Positions 1-13,500 of a DNA stretch of 35,177 nucleotides are shown here, one piece after another. The stretch is from assembly GCF_000485595.1 (NCBI RefSeq), contig NW_014578007.1, forward strand, positions 81,138-116,314, in the 5' to 3' direction. The first letter of the stretch is position 1. Each line of letters starts with the position of its first letter. The position numbers were made by a program, and so were the translations under genes. The notes beneath the pieces were generated by a model. The model worked only from the letters and a program-made list of their open reading frames with translations. It did no database searches and had not been told where the DNA came from. Source of the stretch: Priapulus caudatus. Lineage: Eukaryota > Priapulida > Priapulimorpha > Priapulimorphida > Priapulidae.

Positions 1-243
1 TACACATCTTGGGGAGAAGGTGTGTCGCGTACTAAAACCAGGTCACTGCGACCTTTATTTGACCTTGACCTTGATCTTGATCATATTTCCCTTCAGCTCT
101 ATATAACTCGGTCTCTAATTGACCTCGCACGAGCAAACTTGGTATACTTACACATCTTGGGGAGAAGGTGTGTCACGTACCAAAACCAGGAGATATTTCA
201 TTCATACTAGATCGCGGGGGATACATGTGGTTGGCGACAACTG
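1..243. repeat. Tandem repeat array, about 148 bp unit (left edge)
   Basis: The motif TACACATCTTGGGGAGAAGG occurs at 1 and again at 149, so about one and a half units of a 148-bp repeat are visible. The array is cut by the window edge. Each unit has runs of TGACCTTGACCTTGATC-type half-sites. The array ends near 243 in a segment (about 219-243) that reappears reverse-complemented at 32951-32975, next to the larger array at 32951-33350. The ORF at 22-210 lies in the repeat and is not considered a gene. The family is probably a retroelement tail or satellite; it was not identified further. Confidence 0.85.
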
Positions 244-1587
244 CAATTTCTAGTTATAACTATGATTTGTACAAAAGCTGTATATTTATTTTAATCATAA
301 AACTACAGTCTTTCAAGAAATAGTTTTTGATTTATATATCATATATACAATAACATGCGGTTCAAGTACGTGGCTAATGTAATTGATCTCGTTCTCCTAT
401 TTTCTGCTATTACTTATTCGCTTATTACTTACTTTTATATTATATTTTACTTATTACTTTCTTTGTCCAGGGCCGCCACCATCCAACGACGTTTGGGCAT
501 TATGTTGAACTTTAACATTGTGGCGCCATCTTGTGTGGGGGAAAAATTAAAAGTGCACATGGAATAAACCAGATTCGGTCACCTAATTTAAATCGGGCTT
601 CGCCACGATGTGACGGGCTTCTCTTTCGCGAGATCTCGCGCGTTCAATAGACACGGGTATATATATTATATTTGTAATAATGCATGATCGTAGCAAAGTT
701 TTACAATGACAAGTTTGACGAATTATTATGGGAAATGCGTATAGCAGATTCCAGCGTTTGAATTCTCGTTTCTATAATGAAAGTATTATAATTTAGTTAT
801 AAAATTTCATGTATTCCCTAATAATTTACAAGGTTGTTTAGACAGATGCACTTTATAAAGGCATATGAATAATGTTAAAATTATAGTCAATAATTTACTG
901 ACATGTAAAGCGGCTATTGCTCAATTTTGCATTTCAACTACGCATGCTCGGTAACCATATTTTGTAACCAGGTCTTAGATTTATCTACAAAACAAACTCG
1001 CTACACTGTAATAACATAATTAAGCAGCGGGCTGTTTCTTTTGAAAAAGTCCATGTGTTGGAATTTCATGTGTGATTCAAGTATGGCAGCTAGACACTGT
1101 GTCATTGAGAACTTACTGAGAACTTTATTTTTAAATATACACATATAATAATAGATTTAATACTATTACTTATAGATACATATATAATATACAAATATTT
1201 ATATAGTCATTGTATTCTGTAACAGTGTTTGTCAGTTTATTTGACAAATTACTTTACAATAAAATTTTACATTACAATTACAATTTTACATTAAAATTTT
1301 ACAAATAAACATTACAACCCAATGCAGCAGTCTATCACATTAATCATCTGAGTATAATAAACTGCTGTATGATCTCGCACACTGCCCTTACACTCCACGA
1401 CCACAACTGCATCAAAATGTTACATAAATTACGAAAATATGTAATATGAAGAGGAATGACTGTAGCTAACATATGTACATTTAAGATATCTCTCTGGTCA
1501 AGATTACTGTGAAAAATCAGTCAGGAGTATCTATGTAATTATCGTGTAAAATTTAATAAAATGTTTAGTTAGTAAACTGTCTGGCCG
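244..1587. other. FANCC downstream region, no gene seen
   Basis: AT-rich sequence with no convincing exon. The ORF at 355-567 shows no recognisable domain. On the minus strand, candidate poly(A) signals (AATAAA, read as TTTATT on plus) lie at 1236-1241 and 1124-1129, about 350-460 bases beyond the FANCC stop. This interval probably holds the FANCC 3' UTR and then intergenic DNA. Confidence 0.5.
1236..1241 (-). terminator. Candidate FANCC polyadenylation signal
   Basis: Perfect AATAAA on the minus strand about 350 bases after the FANCC stop codon. A second AATAAA at 1124-1129 is an alternative. Only the hexamer is seen; no cleavage site can be proven. Confidence 0.35.
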
Positions 1588-4500
1588 TCACAATCGGACA
1601 ACATTTGCCAGCACATTCTTCAGTTTATCGGCGGGGTGTAAAGTGCTATCACCATTGTCACCCTGTGTTGCAAGAGCAGTCTCCAGCAGAGATGCTATTT
1701 TGCTTGCCTTATTCCCATGGATACCAATAGCTGTGCAATACTCCTGTGCATCTAGCCATGAGGCAATCTGCACGTCAGAGTCATGAGAATATGTTGCCTG
1801 TAAGCAAAAAATGCAGCATTTCACTGAGATTTCTGGCCAAGCATCTATACAGGGAACCCTCATGATCCGACCTCTATAAAGACTGGCCATGACCTAGTCA
1901 CTATATACACGCCATCATCCAACCATTACTCTCATGTTGTTCACACATGATGCAACCTCAATACAAGAGATTGTCATACGCTGACCTCTGTACAGGCGAT
2001 GCTTATTACCTAATCTCTATACAACTCTACTTCCATTTTAACTTACAATAGCAGGTTTACAGGTTTACACAAGCTACCCTTATCAGCAGACAATATTAAG
2101 ATTGCAATGGGGATCCTAATCATGTCTATATCTCGAGGCTAGAGGTAAATGATATTCAATTTCTGAAAAGTACAGCAACGCATTTACATACCATGTGAAT
2201 GATGTCAGCTGTGAGTGATAAACCTCCTTCAGAGCAAACCATAAACAACAGAAGGATGTGACTGATCACGCACCGCGACGTTTCCTCTGCAGAAGAGATG
2301 GTGCTGATGGTAGGAATATCTCTTTGCTCTAAATGTGTTTTCGACATGACCGCCCGGAGACCAGAGCCAAAGGCCTTCACTTCACTCTGCACACAAGCAA
2401 ACATGTCTGAGCTGTAGTAATGAGACGATAAAGGTACTGCATGTCTAGTAAGTTTTAAGAACCCTAGGACTCTTTGTTTGGTTGCGATATGAAGACATTA
2501 GAGTAGGTTATGATAGTTTTCGAATGACACTGTAGGTCCACTATTGTCTGAAGCTATCAGTTTTATACGAATACAGATGTATTTCCAGTGTACCCCTGTG
2601 ATGTTGTAAGCTATTGTGTCACAACTTTTTTTTTAATTGTGTCATGGACCAATCACAAATTACATATCAATGTTCTCAGCATTCTAATTCACATTTTTGT
2701 ATACCAGAGATTCAGTAGAGGGTAGATTCCGGATACCATCATGGTAACTCCACGCGACACGTAGAAATACATTCATGTCCTGAAACAGGCATAAAAGTGA
2801 TATCTGGCTTTTATAGTGGCTGAGCTAATTAACACCCACTTATAATCTCTATTCCTTTGCACAGAATCTGCTGAGAATAGGCTGCTGTGGATTGCAGTAG
2901 CTACTGCAGGTTATTCTGTGATTTGCTGCACCCACGATTGTCATCACCCATCTACAACGTTTCAACTGACAATGTCAACAGACCAATATTAGCAAATAAG
3001 TCCTCTGTCCAGTCTCATGCTTTTTAAACAACGAACATCATTTTGTGATCTTCAAACTCACAGAACGAGTACTGAATAGGAGACTCACACTTTCACAGCC
3101 ATATAGCAGCAGGATTAGGCTCATGTAGTACCATCCAGAAAACTGAATGAGAGTAAAGAGCAGACCAGTGGACATACCAGTCCCCGTGCTTACTGCTTTA
3201 TTCAACTGCTCCCAAATCCTATGCAGATACAACTCACAAACTGGCAATGGCAGGTCTATGGAATCAGCAAAAACAACACCAATGTGAGCAGTATACTGTC
3301 AGATTAGTTACCCATTGCAACGTAGGTTCTAAAATACAATTCAAGAGGTTACAAAAAGTACATTTTAATGTGAAAATGTAAACACTCATCATACAGTATC
3401 ACATATTTTACAGCATTATTTGTGGTGCTGAATTGTAACGAGGGATCACCTGTATATAATTTTGTTTTCTAACAGAAGAGTGAGAACAAATAATATTCTA
3501 ACATGAAAGAGCCAAACCAACCAACCTTTAGGTGAAACCATCAAAAGATTTACCAGTGGTCTCCAACATTTCTGGTATGCTTCCAAAATGCACCTCTCCT
3601 GAAACAGAGATTGACGTTAATACAAGATAATACTAGACATATGATTGACTTCTAATTACAATTCTACATCACAAAATAAAAACAACAACAATGTAATATT
3701 ATTCATTAATCACTCCTTCTGTCTACAATCATAGGTTTTCATATTGGAGATAGCTTACAGCAGGAATGGTGCTGGTAGCCTCCTGCCTGACACACTCACT
3801 GAACCAACCTATGATGGTGGTTAAATGAGGAGCTTGTTTTGACATCTCCCACAAGGAGTGCCACATGTCAATGACTAAACTGTACAAATGTGCGCTCCTA
3901 CTGCAAGCCATGGGCTGAAATAAACACGTTTAAGAACGTCTGTGAAGTTAGCACAGTTTTATATACATTGAGATTAGTAGAGGCTAGTAAAATCAGAAAG
4001 TCTGTATGACAATTTCATGTACGTATGTCTAGTTTTAACTTCTGCTTCTTTTACAATGTAAACATTATTAAAAATAAAAGTATCTTCCATAATTATAATT
4101 ATTAAAGTTCTGCTATATTTCAATACGTTATAATGGCTCTCATACCAAAAACTCACAACATGTAACAAGTTTTTAAAGTGCTGTTTTGATTGGGTAACAC
4201 TATTTATATCAAAAGATCATATTCCTGATCCTGGTATATGAGAACGACTCTACTAGGTGGCTGCATAGTTAATAATGCTGAAACATCAGAATTTAGTCGC
4301 ATGAGGATTAGTTACCATTTTCCTTCTCTGTATCACTTTAATAGCTACTTGCTTGGATATGGCCTGCTTCTCTGCTAGGGCTTCCAACATCCATAGCAAC
4401 TCTTGCTCCAGAGTAGGTATATGGAGCAGCCAGAGGGCCCGACAAATGTCATCACTCAAACCACAAGCATCTGAAATAAAAACCTGTTCTTCTGCTAAAA

Positions 4501-7500
4501 GGCAATGTAAATCTCTTGCTACCTGCTTAGAAAGTATTTAGACTTGAGACTGAAGTTATTGTTTCATTTGTATAACAAGCACACTCTCTCGCCAAACAAT
4601 CTCAACTACTAAGGTGATCTGATCATCAACAAAATATGCACATGTATTATGCAGTATTATATGGAGTGTATTATCAATAGCTGATCAATATTAGAATGTA
4701 CAATGGCTATTTGTGAAAAAAACCATTTCATAATTTTAGGAAAATCATCATGTACTGTATCACTCACATGATCCACATGTTCGCTGGTCCCTGTACACAT
4801 TGGTGATTAACCCCGGGATAGCCATGACCATCTGCCTCAGGTTGCCATCAATTTTTGATTGAAACTGCACTTCATTTTCGACAGGGTAGAGCATCTGATC
4901 ATCTGTGTTCTTGCAGACACATTCAGAAAATATGCTGAAAAACTGTAAAAGACCACAAAGAATCATTTATCATGACGAGAATATGGGTTTCCTAGAATTA
5001 AATCGCTATTTTGCACAGTATTATTTAAAAATGTTATGTTATATAATATTTGTGTAGAATTTCATTATGTGACTACAATATGTCCACAAGTAGTCCTTAC
5101 AAGATGTATGAACCAAATGAATTTCAGCAGTGTTGCATTACAATAAAAGTGCACATTAACCCTTACAAATTATACCACTTCACACCTTTTCAACCTGTCA
5201 ACCTTTACCATTCAAAGTTTTTCACACAACAGCACATTAACCTGATGAGTCTAAATTCTTAAAATCCACCAAATACTACATTTTAAGAACTATAATATAC
5301 CTTTGATACATATATAATATCTAATGATGTTTACTAATTTCGATAATTTTTTATTAATAAGATTGAGAATATTGTAACAGCTATATATGTAAATTTAGAA
5401 TAATGAGCATTATTAACATTATCTTATGATTGTCAAAATCGACACCAGACAAACGCTCTATAGTAGCTAACCCATTTTGCCTTGGGGGGCCAACGTCACG
5501 TGCACATGTTGAGTGGGGTGTGGGGGAGTGTGACAACCAGTGACCAAGTACTGTATTTAAATTTCTCAAGCCCCCCCCCCCCATCTAGCTATGTCCCTGT
5601 ATCACTACTATGTTTTATGCATCTGTGAGTAGAATGTCTACTTTAGGACATGGGTTATGTCAACTTGGGTGTCAGATGGCAATCAAGTTCATATTCAAGA
5701 GGCATATATACGCAATCACTCATTTGTCACACTACACATACGTTTGTCAGTACTTGCTTTTTCGCATCCAAACGTGAAATACACAGCACTGGGGATAGGT
5801 CACTAGTCGCTGTGTCCTCACCATGCTGCATGATTAGCTTTAGTTGACACTGAAAATAATTGATCACAGATAATATAACGAGTTAGCACGTTTAGTATTG
5901 ATTAAATAATTACATAATATCCTCATAAAATTAAAAGTAAATTATAATAGCTCTAATAGTTTATCACAACTCCAGTAATACTAATTGTCTAAATACCAAA
6001 TAATAGTATGGAATGCGATTTAGGAAGAGGCGGCACGTTCACAAGCAACATGTGAGTATTAAAGGAATAATAGGCCCATTGATTATGCAAAGTTGACGAA
6101 TGCTACAGTAACTGGCATCTTGTGTAGTTAATAAGTACATTACTTTATAACCAAATGCGTATTAGTTTGTCCAATATCACTGCTGGTTACTAAGAAATGT
6201 CTAATTGAAATCCGTAGTCCAAGAAATCAGTTGACTGACTTGTTTACAGTTTTCGAAACCGCATATGGCGAAACGGGTGTGATACAGATTTATAGTGCAC
6301 TGGCCATTTTCGCACACATGCTCGGCCGTACGCAATGCTAGCGATGGTACAGTACCGTAACTGTAGCTCTGATTGTAATGAACGTGGAATCCACGTATGA
6401 ATCACGGACGCTCGTGATAATCAAGTAGGCTGTGTTAGGGGCCAACACTGTGGGGGGATCGCGGACTAATCACCGCCACAGACTAAACATGGAAAGCAGA
6501 CGGCACTACGCGTATTTACGTATATTGGTCAAACGAATACACCTGTGTCCGAAATTGAAGACACGTGGAGCACCCACAGTTATTTACTTGTGCCTCAATA
6601 CCGAGAATACACCCAGAGATACATTCTACTAGCTCATTAGTTGTTATATGCATCCTGGGACAAACAATTCTCTGCTCAACACCCGTAGCAACATGTGACG
6701 TCACCTAACCGAATTCGAGGCTATTTTGCTTGGCAACCAATTTAGCGTTGGCTCCAGATTACCAGATTTACGGATTTCAATTAGACATTTCTTAGTAATT
6801 AGCAGTGATATTGGACAAACTAATATGCGTTTGGCTATAAGATAATGTACTTATTAACTACACAAGGTGCCAGTTACTGTAGCATTCGTCAACTTTGCAT
6901 AATCAATGGGCCTATTATGCCTTTAAAGAAGCGGAGTGCTTTAAATCCTACCATTGACCACTGGTTAGCTTCACTCTCCAGTTGAGTGACTGGTGAGGGC
7001 TTTAAGAACCACAGGAGACAATTATAGACTGCGATGCACAAGTCAAAATTAATCAACAGGAAGGGCTCTTCACATACTTTAGCCAACAGTTTACCAGTGT
7101 TTGGAAGATCCAATGTAACTGCAGCAATATTGCCCTGTAATCCAAAACAACCATGTGTGAACATATAAGTTATATCATATTAATTACTGAGTACAGTGAA
7201 GATGACTGTTCTCCCAACAGGATATGTGGAACTTGTGAACAATAATTATTAAATTATGTATAAAAAATCATTAGACTATAAAATAAAAATGTGGTGTTCT
7301 GAGCACACTGTATATATGCACGATAGACTATTACCATTACACTAAAATCTATATGTGCCTCATGAGAAAACTGCTAGATGGTTTACAACATCACCCTATT
7401 AATTTTATTGAGAGTCACACCAACTATAGTTTCACATGTCATTAGTTTTTATTAGATTAAGAAACAAGGTAATTTTGCATGATAGTGCATGCTTCAGAAC

Positions 7501-10500
7501 AGGAACACCAACTTTCACTGAATGGTGCAAACTAGCTATAATGCCTTGCTTTTCTCATTTGTCTGTAACTTCTGTTTCAACTTTACAATAAAAAGTCAGC
7601 AGTGAAGTCTGATGTCTGCACGTCATGCAACAATTAAATAAGTATTTGAAGTGGGGGTGCTGATCTAGGAATTCATAAGGGCCTGCATGGTAACCAGTGC
7701 TATTGTAACTATTTGGTAACACAGAAAAGTACCATTTGTGCCCATTTTATCTAAACTCAGATATGCGAATCAATCTATGTTTTGGGATGAACAGCATGAT
7801 GTTTTCTGCCTGACAAACCCCTGCAAAATCCACGGACTAGCCCTCAACTGCAAGTTATTAGTACTAAAAGACCATTGCCATTGGGTGCAACCACTTGCTG
7901 TGGCTGTTGTGCCCAAACTTGGAATCTTGCACAAACTTGGAATTTCAGCGCATCCGCAGTTTGGGCAACCAATCTTGAGATTGGGCAAACGGAGGTAAAC
8001 AGAGCTTACACAAACATATGATTATTAGGATTTCAAATGTTATATCATAACTATAAAGTCGTATACCTTCCTTCCTCAATGTGTTTGGCACCTTTGTATA
8101 AATATTAAATGATTATAATAAATAATTGGATAAATATGAGATAAATCTCTTCCTAGTTTGCACCACGCACACCACACATTCGCTATAAGCGGTTGTTGAA
8201 TCACCGACTGTTTTCAGTTTGCCAAATCTTGAGATTGGTCAGCCAAACTAGGCAATCTGCAGTTTGGGCAGCACAATCGTTGCACAATCACGAGATTGTG
8301 CAGATTCCAAGTTTGGGTACGACAGCGCCGCCAGTAAAGTTGATGAAATTACTTTAAAGGTAATGTGGTCTGTGAGTGTGAATAGAGGCTGTACAGTGTA
8401 CTGTAGTGTAGAATCAGTGTGAAGTATCATGACATGATTGTACCAAACTAGCTCTGGTACTATAGAGCTCCGAAGTGATGACGTCACGGTGGCATGACAA
8501 CGAACCTACTGGTTCTACACAATCATATGCTCTGGTAACATTAACTGCGTGTCGTGTTTTGTAGAGTCCCTTTATATTGAGAGTTGCGACAACTCGCAAT
8601 TAGAAACCATATTCATATTGTTTCCAAACGGATCCACACCGCTGCTAGTGCTGCTTAAGTACAGCGCTTTATGGATACGCTGTACAATGGTCCGTAGTAA
8701 TTAATTAGACTAATCGTGCTTCAATAAACTCAAGAATCACAGTGATCATAGATAACACATGTGTTTATATGTATCTAAATTTTTAGAAATTTAACTAAAA
8801 TTGTTTCGCGCCATATTGATAGTTTAAATATGTACACTTTCTTTACGCCCATAGCCGTGCGTATATTTCTGATGTGCGATACCGCCGCGTAGATATTTTG
8901 CTGAATTAATGAAACCTACAATGTGTTTATATGTAATCTAGATTCAAAAAATGTAAGTCAAATCGATGACAGCACGTGATGGATACGCGGTGAAGATTAA
9001 GTGGAAGATGCGCCCAGCTGATATGCGCAACCTCCAAGCAATATTTTTTATTAAATATATATGAGACATATATAGCAGATTTTATAGACATTTTCGCTTA
9101 TAGCTTCTAATAAAAACATTGCCTCCCCCGATGTCACAGACTAGTATAATCACATATTTTTTGTCAACAACTATACATGTATTACATCTCTATTACTCTA
9201 TTATACTTACAGTCCACTCACGAAAATATAAAATTACGAGCACACGTACACGCAGCTACTTGGCACATCAGCACTATACTGCACAACTGCACGCCTCACT
9301 ACAAACAACCAGAACACACACTCAAAACACAAACAGACAAATCTCACATGTAGTTACACAAGCATCACATAACATACATAAGCACAGAACCATGCAACCG
9401 GACCCGGACATCCATTCTGCCCACCTCTTTACAATGATACATGCACTAATGCACAAATTATATCACACATGCAAACATATGCTATCCAAAAACCAATTGC
9501 TTCGATCCGCTCACTCTACAATAATAGCAAAAATTCAACGATTTAGGGGAACTGAAAAAAATCAAATACATGTACGTTCTGCTAATGATGATAAATTTAT
9601 TTATCTCAAAGCCATCTTGCTGAGATTACCACGATACAACTTAAGCATAAAGATACTCACTCCTATAGGGCCATTTTGCTCATCAATATCCATAACATGT
9701 TTTTTTAACTATATAACATTGCTAGGTGTCATGCATACACAAACATATTTAAAAATTGGATCTTTCATACAATTGACATAGACTTTTACTTGCCCCGTGC
9801 AATCGCGAAACTTGTTAGTGTCGAGGGCCTGCGAATCCCTTTATATGATTATCTCAATCAATATTAATTTTACTGTCTAAAATAGCTGGAATGTAATCTT
9901 AACAGATCGACAAGAAACTATGATATCTTTTCATTTATTTCAACAAATAGTTCAAATGGTGCTTCATAATAACAAAATTTATGACATATCACCCCCCCCA
10001 TAATATCACCTATCACATGAAATGTGGTGAATGCCTCACAATTGCCGTTGACATTCCACCAAATCTAAATCACTTTTAATTCTTTTCTACTTCGCATAGC
10101 CATACTTTTACTACCAATTCTCCACCCTTCTCATTCTTGCTGCCCTTCCTGTCTGCACCTCGACATTTCTTTTCCTGCAGTAGAAAATGCAGGACGCGGC
10201 ATTAATAAATCTTCCAAGCAGTTTTGATTTAACCTTTGACATGCCTCGGCAGTTCAACTTCATCGTGCATTTCTATTGGCCTTGTCAATAGCTCGGTTGT
10301 TGAGCGATTATCCCCTGTCCATCAATGTGTCCTGAGAATTTTCGAAACAATGAGTCGACCTGTAGGGAACAATGTCAAATACTGCATCGGCAACATGTAC
10401 AAGGGAACCTTCCTTGTTTTCTTCAATACAGTAAGTCCCGATGCTGATGTACTCCATCTTCTGCGTCCGTGCAATGACACTGGTTATCGCACGTACGCAC

Positions 10501-13500
10501 ATTGTTACTTTCATTTCGCTTGAATTCGTGAACGCAGTAACCCTGCTAGGTTGTACAGACTGTCAAGTCTCAGCTTGTGAAGATCCTCTAAATATTCTTT
10601 CATCCGAGAAAGGCTGACATGCTGAATTTGGCGCTCCGATGAATCTGCACAGTCTGGTCTGACGAAAGTCAGCGCAGGAACTTCCCCATCATCCTGCTGA
10701 TAGCTCCCAGAGCGTCGAATTGCGTCAGGGAACTGCGTGCAGTACTGATTAATTTCAATGAGTATTTGAACTCGAGAGGGGATGGGCACTGGCTTTTCGA
10801 GACGCACAACGCGGAACAAATTCTCAAGACAGTCCTGGAGTTAATCTCGACGTCAAAGGACTGCATGCGCCCTGCATTCAGCAACTCCTCAGCAATGCGA
10901 GGACTGATGTAGTAGACAGAATTACATCCTGTCTGCTGGATGGGTTCCACTCCCCTTTGCCTACTCGCAAACCTTCGAGACTTTGCATAAACACTACGCA
11001 GAAGAAATCTCACCACTTCGTCGCTACTATCAGCATGCAGTCTACTCAGTGAAATTAGAAAAATTAGAACAGACATATTCGTATACTATTACTGTATAGA
11101 TCTACACTTCAAATTTCACACAATAATTAGATAGAATTAGAAGTCTATGACTTCTAACACATGCTTTTTAATGGAAAACTGTATTGTGCCCATTATATAT
11201 TATTAACATTTCAAATTTATTAATGATATATATTAAGTTTTGACTATGACTACCACACACACCTGTACTTACTTCACACTGAAGACGCGATGACGAGGTC
11301 GGATTTCCATCCTTCGCGACTGACTTTACTCACCCAAATTTTCTCCTTTGCGGAATCTGCAGGGAACCTTACGTTTTTGTATCCCTGCCGCTCATGATCT
11401 ATTTACTGCCACCCAAAGGCGCAGCAAACCAGTCATTAAATGACAATTTATATTTACGCTACTCAATAGCAGAAAAAGACGGAATGACGCTCACCGAAAT
11501 GAAAAGCTTGCTGGTACGGTGAACCAAAATGGCTCCTTGCTCACGTGACATGATTTTCGCGGGACGCTCATTTCGCAACTCTCAATTTTTGCTACCCGAT
11601 TGTAACCGCATCATTCTCAGAGTAGTATTGCAGTTTTTAATAGCATTTCCAAGAGAAGTGAAAAGCAACGAAAAAAAAACGCACATACATTGTTCACGCA
11701 GTTAATGTTATGGAATGCCAGATGGCATTGTGTAGAAACCAGCCCGTACGTTGTCTTGCCAACGTGACGTCACACTTCGGCGTACTCTATATATATCTGG
11801 ATAGCGTTGCCCTATGGTAGAGAAATACATTCTGTTTATGATACCTTTATTATCATTTTGGTGAGGGTTCTATTGGCCCCTCACCAAACATATAAAAAAA
11901 CTAGGGTATAATGCCGCCGGAAAAAATTATTCGTCTAGCCCCTATGGTAGCAATCGACTGATCGAAATAATCGATCACTGAATCGATATAATCGAAAACA
12001 AAAGCTCTCGCTTTAATCGCGAATAGTTGGAAACCCACTTAACATGTATAAACGAAACCTGAAAATACGATGGCGCTATGCAAATCATATTTACATTAAA
12101 TAGAACTGCATAAAATGCTGCGAGGGGGATACTGCTTTAATGGGTAAGGAAGAAGTAAATAATGTAAACAATACGGGATAAACGAGGTTCACCGAGAACG
12201 CGGGCGGGGTCCTGTGAACAAAATATGGGTAACTACATAGACAATAAAAACAATTAAACTTAGACTAGGATATTTTCAATGGACACAAGAGTCAATGAAC
12301 CTCACAAGAGCATAGTTTAGTAAAATGTATTGAACAATTGAGGAAGAAGTACATAAAACGCAAATCAGCAAGACAAATGTGTCTAATAAAGTAGGAGATT
12401 TTAGATGTATAAAGTAGGTTGAAAAAACCATTCGAGCTGCGAATCGTAAAATTTTATTGAATGCAGCTAGAAAAAACCATTTCAAAGAATAAGGAACTTG
12501 ATAAACAACGAATGAACAGAATGAGGACTATATAACCGACACAACGAAATTCAAGCAAAACATCAGTGATCATTAGCGTAATTAATAGCAGAGATCACCA
12601 ATTTAGGCATGCCGTTACGAATTAATGACTTATGGCAGGAAATGATATGAGTAATTCGATTAAAATACAGATAAGTAAACTCACTCTCAATGGTGAATCA
12701 AATACCAAGCAACTGGCCATAAAATGAAATTTAAAAACAGTCTATAAAGGAAGGCGTGCTATAAGCGACTTAAAAAATACGAGAGACATCTTCCTTACAA
12801 AATATTATAAGTAAAATAGTGAGAGAACTAATCTGGCCAACGTAAGACAGAAATTTGGACACTTGCCAAAAACCAAGTGAGTGGGGAAGAGGGATTTAGC
12901 CACAAACCGCCGACCAATTTATTGATACTAAGGCCATTATTGATAAACAACAGGGAACAAAGAAAAACATCACAGTTATTATTGGGGTATCCACAAAATG
13001 TTTGATAGTCTATGGTTAAAAAGACGCATGGTAGGAATTATGGTATAGGGACTGACATCGGACCATTGCTGCGGAATTAATTTTTAAAATGAACGGAAAA
13101 AAAGCAATAATCAATTTGAGAAACACCAGTACGGCAAAACGGTATTCATTAACAAAGGAAAAATAACAAGGAATCTACTACTTGGACCAGTCCTATGCCT
13201 GCATGACATTGGACTGGTTTAAATTTCTTAATAATGTGAAATACATAATGTTATACAGTGACACAATAGAAATGACCTTTACTATGATATGGGATGATAT
13301 TCATTAGGAATAGGAGATCACAATAAAACAATTACAAAAATCGCCCTCACTCATGCCACAGATTAGCAGCACATCAAAAAGCATTTAGAATTAATTAAAC
13401 AAAACAAACACAGAATGGTCATGAAATTCTCAATAAAGAAAGCGATAGAGGAAGGAGAGTATATTTACTTAGGAAATCAGCGGTAATAAACACAAATGCA

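Noticed and set aside
8248-8487. Minus-strand ORF as an extra FANCC exon (AAA/gtaatt donor, phase 0)
   Set aside because: Joining exon 1 (end 15647) directly to the exon at 7134 matches the FANCC length and spacing exactly. This ORF would insert residues with no counterpart, and part of it lies in the MITE.
9119-9781. 220-codon plus-strand ORF
   Set aside because: Composition-driven (C/A-rich, G-poor strand), no domain, inside FANCC intron 1, no splice or promoter support.
13170-13305. Possible polymerase motif (LYSDT) in a 47-codon open run
   Set aside because: A single short resemblance to the family B polymerase DTD motif, lacking the following Asp-Ser and any other motif. Not enough to call a Polinton or plasmid polymerase.
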